Origin: Pyrolobus sp964613695
GTDB taxonomy: Archaea; Thermoproteota; Thermoprotei_A; Sulfolobales; Pyrodictiaceae
NCBI GenBank assembly: GCA_964613695.1
Contig: CAZTIR010000043.1
Coordinates: forward strand, 1 to 11,524
Length of the DNA: 11,524 bases
Reading direction: 5' to 3'
Part shown: positions 1-6,013 of the stretch, one piece after another
Layout: every line of letters begins with the position of its first letter
Position numbering within the stretch: position 1 is the first letter of the stretch
The notes under the pieces: model-generated
Told to the model about the DNA's origin: nothing
Databases searched by the model: none
What the model saw: only the letters and a program-made list of their open reading frames with translations
Program-made: the position numbers and the translations under genes

Positions 1-52
1 CGGGACCTCTCGGATGCCAACCGAGCGCTCTTCCAGGCTGAGCTACCGGCCC
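1..52 (-). tRNA. tRNA-Ala (anticodon GGC), 5' part only, cut by the window edge
   Basis: Read on the minus strand from position 52, the sequence folds as a tRNA 5' portion. It has a 7-base acceptor strand GGGCCGG, TA, a D stem GCTC/GAGC closing a 9-base loop, then an anticodon stem CTCGG/CCGAG around the 7-base loop TTGGCAT. Loop bases 34-36 read GGC, which decodes GCC alanine codons. The variable region AGGTC and the first three bases of the T arm follow, then the window ends, so the T loop, acceptor 3' strand and any encoded CCA cannot be seen. No intron is visible at the usual 37/38 position. The gene is divergent from the MTHFR-like gene and shares its only AT-rich upstream patch. Confidence 0.9.
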
Positions 53-70
53 ACGACCCGTACTAGCTAC

Positions 71-80
71 GCTAAAATCA
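71..80. promoter_or_regulatory. Shared AT-rich TATA-like element between tRNA-Ala and the MTHFR-like gene
   Basis: GCTAAAATCA is the only AT-rich patch in the gap at 53-114. On the minus strand (TGATTTTA) its centre is about 24 bases before the tRNA 5' end, the expected spacing for archaeal TATA boxes. On the plus strand it would place a start site near 100, about 14 bases before the ATG at 115. Use in both directions is inferred from spacing only. Confidence 0.45.
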
Positions 81-114
81 CGGGTTCTTGTACCTTACTC
101 CAGGCTTGAGTAAC

Positions 115-876
115 ATGAGGTTCGAGCTCATAATCGAGATTGAGCCCTCCCGCAATCCCGCCAAGGTTGCCGAGCGCGCACGTAGGATCTTAGAGCTGCC
201 TTGTGCTGCCAAAGCTGCTGTGCCTGATGCGCCGCTAGGCGCGCCTAAAGCACTCGGGTTGGCAATAGCATCATATCTCGAGAAGCTAGGTCTGCCCTCG
301 ATAGCCCACGTGAGGCTTAGGGATATGAACAAGTTGCTATTCGAGCAGCTTGTATGGTCTACCCTGTATCTTGGGGTTCGACGCCTCCTATTCCTACGCG
401 GCGACCCGCCCCGTGTAGGCGTCGACGTGGACGAGGTTGATAGCGTCACAGCAGCAAAATACGTGAAGTCAAAGGAGAAGCTGCGCTACCTGCAGGTAGG
501 GCTCTACATGAGCCTACGCCACCCGCCCCACAAGGTGCTCGAGAGGGCGAGGTCTGCACAAGCAGACTTCTACGTGTTAAACCACTTTGACCCGCATTCT
601 CCTCAACACCGCGAAATACTAGCTGAGCTTAAGAACATGGGTGCGAGGATCTACGCCTACCTCATACTCGCACCGTCGAACAACCTTGAGGAGATGCGTA
701 AAATGCTGGGCGGCTACCAAGCAGTCCGCTCTCTTGAGAATCTGGGCGAGCATCTAGATCTGTTTAGAAGAGCGAATCTCGACGGCGTTGTCCTAAGCGC
801 TCCAGGATACCTTCATATACTCATCGACACTCTTAACAAAATATGTGGCGATGAGGAGGAGCTGGCGAGGCGATAG
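115..876 (+). CDS. Methylenetetrahydrofolate reductase-like TIM-barrel protein
   Basis: A 253-residue protein resembling the MTHFR/MetF flavoprotein superfamily, which reduces methylene-tetrahydropterin to the methyl form in one-carbon metabolism. Seen in sequence, in MetF order: an N-terminal acidic strand IIEIEPSRNP (6-15; compare FEFFPPR), PDAPLGAP, HVRLRDMN (about 94-101; the HLTCxD strand), FLRGDPP (about 120-126; the LRGDLPP turn), FYVLNHFD (compare FAITQFFFD), and YLILAPSNN (compare IPGILPVSN). The pattern is clear but divergent: the usual glutamine before the FFFD strand is Asn, and the YPExHPE segment is poorly kept. It may act on a modified archaeal pterin, or be a paralogue with another substrate. 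The ATG at 115 is preferred over an in-frame TTG at 88, which lies too close to the TATA-like box at 71-80. There is no clear Shine-Dalgarno site. Confidence 0.65.
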   Translation: MRFELIIEIEPSRNPAKVAERARRILELPCAAKAAVPDAPLGAPKALGLAIASYLEKLGLPSIAHVRLRDMNKLLFEQLVWSTLYLGVRRLLFLRGDPPRVGVDVDEVDSVTAAKYVKSKEKLRYLQVGLYMSLRHPPHKVLERARSAQADFYVLNHFDPHSPQHREILAELKNMGARIYAYLILAPSNNLEEMRKMLGGYQAVRSLENLGEHLDLFRRANLDGVVLSAPGYLHILIDTLNKICGDEEELARR

Positions 877-907
877 GTGAGCGGCGTCTATAAACCGAGC
901 CTCCATG

Positions 908-915
908 CTTATAAG
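908..915 (+). promoter_or_regulatory. TATA box before the zinc-protein gene
   Basis: CTTATAAG lies 37-44 bases before the ATG at 952 and would start transcription near 936. GTGAGGG at 936-942 is a weak Shine-Dalgarno match 9 bases from the ATG. The site suggests that the zinc-protein/unknown pair has its own promoter. A second candidate, TCTATAAAC at 887-895, lies further upstream. Confidence 0.5.
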
Positions 916-951
916 AGGCTTGTATTGGTGCAGCTGTGAGGGCGAAGCCGG

Positions 952-1194
952 ATGTCTACAGCTGGCTTGAAAGGCGTTAACGCATTTGGCCATTTAGGCT
1001 GGGTCACTAGGAAGTGTAGAATATGCGCGACAAAGATTGATACAACACGCGACTTGTACTATGTGTGCCCCTATTGTAAGGACAAGTATGATGCCTACTT
1101 CTGTCCCGCCGACGCCAAGCGCCTACATTATCGCTGCCCCTTCTGTGGTAGAGAGCTCGTGCCCGTCAACATTGCTTTGCATCAACCCCGGTGA
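952..1194 (+). CDS. Small Cys-rich zinc-binding protein (double zinc ribbon or RING-like)
   Basis: An 80-residue protein that I do not recognise as a named family. Its four metal-binding knuckles are plain: C22-x2-C25, C39-x2-C42, C51 (with D54 or H59), and C62-x2-C65. The spacing (x2, x13, x2, x8, x7-10, x2) could form either two stacked zinc ribbons or a cross-braced RING/treble-clef fold with H59 as a ligand. There are no membrane segments. It follows the MTHFR-like gene by 75 bases, has its own TATA box at 908-915, and its stop TGA is inside the GTGA that begins the next gene, so the two are probably made together. Such proteins usually serve as nucleic-acid or protein adaptors; that role here is inference. 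Confidence 0.75.
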   Translation: MSTAGLKGVNAFGHLGWVTRKCRICATKIDTTRDLYYVCPYCKDKYDAYFCPADAKRLHYRCPFCGRELVPVNIALHQPR

Positions 1195-1721
1195 ACGACA
1201 TAATGGTTTTAGAGCTCCTCGGCGATTACTATCGTGTACAGGGTATAGCTGAGCAGCCCGTCGAAGAACCCGGGCCCGGCGGCGCCATATACTATTGGTT
1301 TGAGGTGTTTAGACGAGCCTCCTTGGTGCGAGCGCCTTACCCCTGCTGGCGTCTAAGCCTTGACGTCCATGTGAACATCGACGTGGATGATGGGCTACAA
1401 AGTAGGGTATTTGATAGAGTACTCGACCTTGATAACACGGAGATTCTGCTAGTCCGGGATCCTGTGTTAGAGGAGGTGCTACGCCACTATGCAGATGCGA
1501 ATGGAGTAGAGTTAGAGATCCTGGTCTCGAGAAGTCATGATATGACCCTCGCAGAGGTTATCTCGGTGCACACGCAGATATGTGGATACGTGGAGCCCCC
1601 GCCCTATCATCTCGTGGAGACGTTATATAGAGAGGTAGTAAGATACCTAGAGAAGCGCGATCTCATCTCGAGCCCGCTCTGGGTAGACACAAAGTACATT
1701 ATGCAGTCTAAGCCTTCCTAA
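1191..1721 (+). CDS. Unknown soluble protein, translationally coupled to the zinc protein
   Basis: A 176-residue acidic protein with no motif I recognise. The GTG start at 1191 overlaps the previous stop (GTGA), the classic arrangement for coupling. An ATG at 1203 is the alternative; neither has a good Shine-Dalgarno site. The middle carries a Val/Asp-rich strand region (residues about 56-70, LSLDVHVNIDVDDG) followed by alternating strands and helices (ILLVRDPVLEEVLRHYA, then LEILVSRSHDM). This suggests an alpha/beta fold, and a C-terminal helix rich in charged residues follows. There is no signal peptide or membrane helix. Its close link with a Cys-rich protein suggests that the two products act together, but no pathway can be named. 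Confidence 0.7.
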   Translation: MNDIMVLELLGDYYRVQGIAEQPVEEPGPGGAIYYWFEVFRRASLVRAPYPCWRLSLDVHVNIDVDDGLQSRVFDRVLDLDNTEILLVRDPVLEEVLRHYADANGVELEILVSRSHDMTLAEVISVHTQICGYVEPPPYHLVETLYREVVRYLEKRDLISSPLWVDTKYIMQSKPS

Positions 1722-1727
1722 AGAGCT

Positions 1728-1779
1728 GGGCCCCCGTAACAAGCCCCGCGTCTCACGGGGCCGGATGAACGGGGGAGCC
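1728..1779. repeat. Nested GC-rich inverted repeat between convergent genes
   Basis: The outer stem pairs CCCCCGT (1731-1737) with ACGGGGG (1769-1775), extendable by two GC pairs past a two-base bulge. The inner stem pairs GCCCCG (1743-1748) with CGGGGC (1756-1761) around the loop CGTCTCA. The arms are separated by internal loops of 5 and 7 bases. The repeat fills the 76-base gap between the unknown plus-strand gene (stop 1721) and the rlmI-like minus-strand gene (stop 1798). It could fold in transcripts from either strand, as a 3'-end structure or a small RNA. Archaeal termination normally relies on T tracts, and none is present here. Confidence 0.6.
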
Positions 1780-1797
1780 TTGCGGCCGCCTCCATGC

Positions 1798-2988
1798 TCA
1801 CATAACCTCCACGTAAAGCGCCTTGAGGTATGCAAGGTAGTTTGCGCCAAAACGGACAGGATGATCAGGTGGCATAGCACGGACCGTGCCTATAGGTCTA
1901 ATAACCTTTTCCACTATAGCCGCAGCTTCGGATACAATCCTTTGGAACTCATCTACTGTTAAGAACGCCGAGCAACTACTCATGAAGGCTATATCCTCAG
2001 CCTTGTCTATAACCGAGGAGAACAGCCTTGTGTACGCCCTAACGCCTCTATCGTAATGACTCTTATCCTGTATGAAGGCTGGTGGATCCGCTATCACGAT
2101 GCCGTATCTCCGTTTATCGCGGCGTAGGAAATCCCAGACATTACTCTCAACTATCTCAACCAGATCCTCGCTGATATTGTTGAGCTTCAAATTCTCGCGC
2201 AATATGCTCAACGCTTTGCCGTCGACATCGACGAACACCGCTCTACGTGCTCCCGCCACGAGCGCGTGGATACCGAAGCCTCCCGTATAGCTGAACAAGT
2301 CCAATATCGTCTCGCCTGCAGCGTACCTCTCTACTTCTATGCGGTTCAGCCTCTGGTCGAGAAAGAAGCCGGTCTTCTGTCCAACCCTGACATCGACGAT
2401 GAACCTCACACCCTCCTCTTCGATGATGGTCCTTGTCCTCGACCCATACAGTATTCTTTCACGTGGTTTGAGCCCGATATCGCGCCTGGTTCTTTGCGTG
2501 CTCTTCTCGTACACGTGCCTATAGCCGAGTTGTTTAACAAGAACCTTAACTATCTCATCCATGTGTACATCCCAGACTACGCTACTAGATTGTATAACGG
2601 CGATGTCGTCGTAGACGTCTATTATCAAACCTGGTAGGAGATCACCATCACTATGTACGAGCCGATAAGCTCTCCTTTCGCCAACATAGCCTACACGCTC
2701 CCTTAGCCTGAAAGCCTTCTCTAGTAACGAGGATATAGCCTCCTCGGCGCTCCTGAAGGGACACGCCCAGAACCACACCATTCTCAATGCAACCGGCCCT
2801 ACATCATCGTAGAGCGCGCAGCCTAGCAGCTCACCCCGGCTGGACTCAACTACAACAAGTTCACCAGGTTTTAGATAGGGAGGCGCCTCGATCCATTTGC
2901 GGTAGATGAGCGCGGCGCCCTCCTTAACTGCTTTCACGCCCTGACCATATACTGTAACCGAGTTGAGCAAAACACCCCCAGAGTTCAA
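1798..2988 (-). CDS. RlmI-family PUA-domain SAM-dependent RNA methyltransferase
   Basis: About 396 residues, the normal length for the COG1092/RlmI family, whose characterised bacterial members make 5-methylcytosine in 23S rRNA. An N-terminal PUA-like RNA-binding domain (about 10-90) is followed by a central beta-rich segment with GQKTGFFLDQR (203-213), a family signature. A Rossmann methyltransferase domain comes next: DLFSYTGGFG (230-239, SAM-binding motif I), FVDVD (252-256), DPPAF (301-305, motif IV), and SCS at 338-340 with C339 as the candidate catalytic cysteine. Its target here, rRNA or tRNA, cannot be read from sequence. The TTG at 2988 immediately follows the tRNase Z stop (TAG-TTG), so the two form an operon. 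A second in-frame TTG at 2970, after GGGGG, is an alternative start. Confidence 0.85.
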   Translation of the reverse strand: MNSGGVLLNSVTVYGQGVKAVKEGAALIYRKWIEAPPYLKPGELVVVESSRGELLGCALYDDVGPVALRMVWFWACPFRSAEEAISSLLEKAFRLRERVGYVGERRAYRLVHSDGDLLPGLIIDVYDDIAVIQSSSVVWDVHMDEIVKVLVKQLGYRHVYEKSTQRTRRDIGLKPRERILYGSRTRTIIEEEGVRFIVDVRVGQKTGFFLDQRLNRIEVERYAAGETILDLFSYTGGFGIHALVAGARRAVFVDVDGKALSILRENLKLNNISEDLVEIVESNVWDFLRRDKRRYGIVIADPPAFIQDKSHYDRGVRAYTRLFSSVIDKAEDIAFMSSCSAFLTVDEFQRIVSEAAAIVEKVIRPIGTVRAMPPDHPVRFGANYLAYLKALYVEVM

Positions 2989-3936
2989 CTATAGGCGGAT
3001 AACGTGCAGTAATTGGGGTTCAGCCGCGTAGGCACAGGACATTAGACTAGATGCCTCACGCGCTAGGAGATACACGTCTCTATAACGAGCACTGAAATGT
3101 ATCAAAGCCAGGCACTTAGCCTTCGCCAGCCTAGCCACCAGCGCCGCCTCCCGCACTGTCGAATGCCCTTTCTCGCGCGCTTCGTTAACCTCGCTAGATG
3201 AGAACGTAGCATCATGAATGAGTAAATCAGCTTCGCGAGCATTCTCTACTGTTGTAATACAAGGCCTCGTATCACCGGTGTACACTATCTTAAACCCTCT
3301 TCGAGGAGGCTCGATCACATCCTCGGGCTTCAATACTATATTGTTTACGATTACACTCTCGCCCCGCCGCAATCGAGAGATAAAGGGGCCCGGCTTTACG
3401 CCCAGCTGCTCGAGCCTATCTACACGGACCCGGCCAGGCCTCGGGTGCTCCTCTACCACGAAACCATAAGCCCTAATGCTACCATGACACACGGGATAAG
3501 CGTACACATTGATATTCTCGTCTCTGTACACTAGGCCGGACTTCACATCAACAAAGTCTATGTCAAAGCTTCTCAAATGCCCCGTCACCCTCTCAGCATT
3601 TGCTATATAATCCTCGATACCCTTTGGCGCGATAATGGAGAGCTTAGCCTTTCTCGACGAGAGTGTCATGAATTGAAGTAAGCCGGGTAAACCAAAGAAA
3701 TGGTCGCCATGTAGATGTGTTATAAAGACTGCGCGTATGCGCAAAGGACTTAGCCCTAACGCTACAAGCCTCTCCTGCGTCCCCTCACCCACATCGAAAA
3801 GATAGATGGAGCCCTTGTAGATGAGAGCTATTGAAGCTAAACCTCTTCCAGGTACAGGCGCAGATGCACCAACACCAAGGTATATAATGCCAGCCTGCAC
3901 GCCGCTAACACCATATAACGGATTATCGGGTAGCAT
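2989..3936 (-). CDS. rnz: tRNase Z (tRNA 3' endonuclease)
   Basis: A 315-residue metallo-beta-lactamase protein that removes the 3' trailer from tRNA precursors. Signatures seen: YLGVGASAPVPGRG near the N-terminus, FDVGEGTQERL (47-57), the zinc motif THLHGDHFFGLPGLL (73-87; H74, H76, D78, H79), PVCHGSIRAYGF (later His ligand and exosite turn), YTGDTRP (Asp ligand), GHSTVREAA (the GHST box that separates tRNase Z from related hydrolases) and a final metal His in LALIHFSARY. The length is typical of archaeal short-form enzymes. The ATG at 3936 was chosen; a GTG at 3900 would remove a 12-residue extension. I see no convincing TATA box or Shine-Dalgarno site before either. The methyltransferase follows without a gap. 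Confidence 0.93.
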   Translation of the reverse strand: MLPDNPLYGVSGVQAGIIYLGVGASAPVPGRGLASIALIYKGSIYLFDVGEGTQERLVALGLSPLRIRAVFITHLHGDHFFGLPGLLQFMTLSSRKAKLSIIAPKGIEDYIANAERVTGHLRSFDIDFVDVKSGLVYRDENINVYAYPVCHGSIRAYGFVVEEHPRPGRVRVDRLEQLGVKPGPFISRLRRGESVIVNNIVLKPEDVIEPPRRGFKIVYTGDTRPCITTVENAREADLLIHDATFSSSEVNEAREKGHSTVREAALVARLAKAKCLALIHFSARYRDVYLLAREASSLMSCAYAAEPQLLHVIRL

Positions 3937-4019
3937 GGTATCCGGCTATGAGGAGTAAAGGTTGCCCACCGAGCATTACACGCTATGAGGAGGGTTTCGC
4001 GCACCGAGCCTAAGCTACA

Positions 4020-4055
4020 GCTTATAACTTGACGGTGATGTATGTGGAGTAGGTG
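4020..4055 (+). promoter_or_regulatory. TATA box and Shine-Dalgarno site that set the start of the AbrB-like gene
   Basis: GCTTATAAC at 4020-4028 is a good TATA match, which predicts a start site near 4048-4052. AGGTG at 4051-4055 then lies 7 bases before GTG 4063. An ATG at 4042 in the same frame would be upstream of the predicted transcript start, so GTG 4063 is preferred. Confidence 0.55.
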
Positions 4056-4062
4056 TAGTGGC

Positions 4063-4239
4063 GTGAGCACGAGCCAAAGGTATGAGGGTGTTGTAGAGCG
4101 CGACGAGAAAGGATACCTAGTACGGTTGCCCGACGAGCTAATCCAGGTTATGAGATGGAAAGAGGGCGATAGGATCATCGTCGAGATGAGCGAGTGGAGA
4201 GGCCGACTAGTTGTAGTCCTCTATAAGCCCTTCCGCTAG
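4063..4239 (+). CDS. Small AbrB/MazE-like swapped-hairpin protein
   Basis: A 58-residue protein starting at GTG 4063. Residues 9-41 follow the AbrB/SpoVT pattern: a strand GVVERDEKGYLVRLP, a short helix DELIQVMRW, then KEGDRIIVEM and a final strand GRLVVVLY. Members form interlocked dimers that bind DNA, either as transition-state regulators or as antitoxins. No toxin gene (PIN, VapC or MazF type) is adjacent: left is tRNase Z on the other strand, right is ribH on the other strand. A stand-alone regulator is therefore more likely than half of a toxin-antitoxin pair. It is divergent from tRNase Z, with the 126-base gap holding its TATA box. The family call rests on a short motif and is moderate. 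Confidence 0.6.
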   Translation: MSTSQRYEGVVERDEKGYLVRLPDELIQVMRWKEGDRIIVEMSEWRGRLVVVLYKPFR

Positions 4240-4291
4240 CATAGACGAGACGGGGCAAAACACGAGTAGACCACCACGCTAGTACGCCGCC

Positions 4292-4792
4292 TCAGGGCAT
4301 GTCCTGAATAGTGCTGATAGCGTCCCCGATAACGATGGTTCTACCTTCATACTTCGCGCTCTTGAGCAGCTTGAGCCTTAACGCCGTTTTTACAGCCGCC
4401 TCAACGGCTCTTCGCGCATACTCCTCTATACGCGCCTGTGCCTGCAGCCGCGTAGCGCCAGGACCAATAACCCCGAGTGTAACTGGCTTACCACTCTCAA
4501 CGCCCAGGTCGAGAATCTTCCTAGCAGCTTGGTGCGCGACGACCTCATCGTGCTTAGTCTCGCCCTTTATAACGGCACCTATAACGGCTACCGCATCTAC
4601 ATCCCCTCTACGTACGAGATCGGCGACCACGTATGGCGCGTCGAAGACGCCGGGTACTCGAACAATGTATGTCACTTCGGCGCCTAGAAAACGTGCATGG
4701 CTAACCGCCTTTCTCAGCATCAACTCTGTTATATCATAGTTAAACTCTGAGACTACTATCGCGAGTCTAACCCTTGCCTGCTGCCCGCTCAT
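4292..4792 (-). CDS. ribH: 6,7-dimethyl-8-ribityllumazine synthase
   Basis: This enzyme joins 5-amino-6-ribitylaminouracil with 3,4-dihydroxy-2-butanone 4-phosphate, the step before riboflavin synthase. From the ATG at 4792 it is 166 residues. It shows VVSEFNYDIT (substrate-ring pocket, 13-22), RVPGVFDAP (45-53), IGAVIKGETKHDEVVAHQAARKI (from about 71, with the catalytic-base His at 81) and GPGATRLQAQAR (phosphate-binding end). These match the archaeal lumazine synthase type and not archaeal riboflavin synthase, its paralogue. About 20 extra residues at the C-terminus (LLKSAKYEGRTIVIGDAIST) go beyond the usual end. The ATG overlaps the end of the preceding gene by 26 bases. A GTG at 4822 would add ten basic residues and looks less natural. 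Confidence 0.93.
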   Translation of the reverse strand: MSGQQARVRLAIVVSEFNYDITELMLRKAVSHARFLGAEVTYIVRVPGVFDAPYVVADLVRRGDVDAVAVIGAVIKGETKHDEVVAHQAARKILDLGVESGKPVTLGVIGPGATRLQAQARIEEYARRAVEAAVKTALRLKLLKSAKYEGRTIVIGDAISTIQDMP

Positions 4793-5261
4793 CCGCCCCG
4801 CCCTGCTCACCCTTCTCCTCACGCTTTTTCACGCTACTCTCACCCCGTGCGCGCCTAGTCTCCGTCGCAGCGATACTGGAGATGCTCTTAGCAACCCCCT
4901 CTGCTATACGTCTCTGCGTATCATACACGCTCTCTAGTATGAGGAAAACATTGCGTATATTCTCTGCAACCTTCCTAATATCGCTATCAAAGCCTACGCA
5001 GAGTTTTATAAGGCCCTTCTCTAGACTTATCTTAACGCCTCGACCTTCTAGCGCGTTGCTCAAGGACTTCAAACCAGGCATGCTCTCAAGACGAGTAACG
5101 CAACACAACTTATCCTCATCTATGCTTGCCTCTGCGCAGCCACCAACCCCTATGCATATGTTCTGCAGCATACGCACCGTTTGCTCATCTAGCCTCTCCA
5201 GGATGTTCAACAAGTCTTTCGTACATTCCTCACTACAGATGAGCTTAACCTCTTTGTTCAT
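4767..5261 (-). CDS. Unknown Cys-containing helical protein between thpR and ribH
   Basis: I do not recognise this 164-residue protein. The ATG at 5261 has the best Shine-Dalgarno site in the window (AAGGAGG), so I prefer it to a TTG at 5348 that overlaps the thpR stop and would add 29 residues. It carries Cys at 9, 13, 36, 42, 53, 54 and 88, enough for a metal site, though with no standard spacing. A long amphipathic helical stretch follows (about 92-135, from SDIRKVAENIRNVFLILESV), then a disordered Lys/Glu/Gly-rich tail of about 30 residues. There is no signal or membrane helix. It overlaps ribH by 26 bases, so the two are probably translated together. Its role is unknown. Confidence 0.7.
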   Translation of the reverse strand: MNKEVKLICSEECTKDLLNILERLDEQTVRMLQNICIGVGGCAEASIDEDKLCCVTRLESMPGLKSLSNALEGRGVKISLEKGLIKLCVGFDSDIRKVAENIRNVFLILESVYDTQRRIAEGVAKSISSIAATETRRARGESSVKKREEKGEQGGADERAAGKG

Positions 5262-5264
5262 TAT

Positions 5265-5271
5265 CCTCCTT
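5265..5271 (-). promoter_or_regulatory. Strong Shine-Dalgarno site deciding the start at 5261
   Basis: AAGGAGG on the minus strand lies 3 bases before the ATG at 5261 (core GGAGG followed by ATA). It decides between this start and the upstream TTG at 5348, which itself has a weaker GGGGAGG site inside thpR. Confidence 0.6.
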
Positions 5272-5340
5272 GAGTGGCAGCTAGGTGGTCTACACTCTGA
5301 ACCCTGCTTGGCACCTATAACACAGATTACAAGTTGTGCC

Positions 5341-5949
5341 CTAGGCAAGCTTCGCCTCCCCTGCCTTTACCTCCCTCAGCGTACGGTAAATGGGACCGCG
5401 TGGAGTCAATATGCTCTGCTTTAACCTAATGCTCTCAACAACCATCTCGCCTATCTCGAACTCGCTATACTCCTGAAGCATCTTTACGAGCCTCTCTATG
5501 TTACGCGAGCCCTTAATCCGCGCAAGCGTGACATGAGGCACGAACTGCTCACGTTCCGGCTTAAAGCCGAGCCTACGAAGCCCACGCTCAATCTCCTCGT
5601 ATATCTTCTGGAGGATCTCACTACCATCTCTAACACCCACCCATACAACCCTAGGCCTGGTCACGTGGGGGAAAGCCCCAAGACCAACAAGCTTTATTCG
5701 GAACTTCTCGAAAACAAGCTTCGCAAGTACATTGTTATATATCTCGTCTACGAGGGATGCTGGTATCTCGCCCAGAAAGCGAAGGGTTATATGCAGGTTC
5801 TCGTCCTCAACAGGCTTCATAGGCACACCCGTGGCGACTATCGCGTCGCGCAACTGCACAAGCCGGCTTACTAGCACAGGCTCCTCGATATCAATCGAGA
5901 TAAAGGCCCTAACTCTCTCGCGACGGGCAGCCAAAACGCACCTACCCAT
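5341..5949 (-). CDS. thpR: RNA 2',3'-cyclic phosphodiesterase (2'-5' RNA ligase family)
   Basis: A 2H phosphoesterase that hydrolyses 2',3'-cyclic phosphates on RNA and can join tRNA halves through 2'-5' bonds in vitro. Both HxT motifs are intact and properly spaced: HITLRFLG (H53, T55) and HVTLARIK (H139, T141), with RAFISIDI as the expected first strand and FPHVTRPRVVWVG between the motifs. It is 202 residues from ATG 5949, slightly longer than usual because of about 14 N-terminal residues. A TATA-like box at 5974-5982 predicts a transcript start within a few bases of this ATG. A TTG at 5934 after GGTAGGTG is a real alternative (197 residues). It is the first gene of the run thpR, unknown protein, ribH. 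Confidence 0.92.
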   Translation of the reverse strand: MGRCVLAARRERVRAFISIDIEEPVLVSRLVQLRDAIVATGVPMKPVEDENLHITLRFLGEIPASLVDEIYNNVLAKLVFEKFRIKLVGLGAFPHVTRPRVVWVGVRDGSEILQKIYEEIERGLRRLGFKPEREQFVPHVTLARIKGSRNIERLVKMLQEYSEFEIGEMVVESIRLKQSILTPRGPIYRTLREVKAGEAKLA

Positions 5950-5973
5950 GAGAAAATTGCCAAGCAAAAATAT

Positions 5974-5982
5974 GTTATTTAG
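5974..5982 (-). promoter_or_regulatory. TATA box of the thpR run
   Basis: CTAAATAAC on the minus strand is centred about 29 bases before ATG 5949, which gives an almost leaderless transcript. It lies immediately downstream of the gene encoding the duplicated DUF2795-like protein. Confidence 0.5.
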
Positions 5983-5984
5983 TC

Positions 5985-6002
5985 TTAAGAGGGCGAGAAA
6001 AA
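5985..6002 (-). terminator. Likely T-rich terminator of the DUF2795-like gene
   Basis: About 12 bases after the TAA at 6014-6016, the minus strand reads GTTTTTCTCGCCCTCTTA, a T5 run followed by a pyrimidine tract. This is the usual archaeal termination signal. It abuts the thpR TATA box. Confidence 0.4.
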
Positions 6003-6013
6003 CGCCTAGAAGC

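Noticed and set aside
1728..1779. H/ACA guide RNA
   Set aside because: Stem, pocket and stem arrangement is suggestive, but there is no ACA/ANA box at the right distance on either strand and no k-turn in the upper stem.
2266..2637. Plus-strand open frame inside the rlmI-like gene
   Set aside because: Shadow of a well-supported methyltransferase; no start signals.
4063..4239. Toxin-antitoxin pair
   Set aside because: No toxin gene adjoins the AbrB-like gene on either side.
4774..5424. Long open frame on the plus strand (216 codons)
   Set aside because: It is antisense to the unknown Cys protein and thpR, is Ser/Leu/Pro-rich without domains, and has no promoter or Shine-Dalgarno site. thpR on the other strand has intact HxT motifs.
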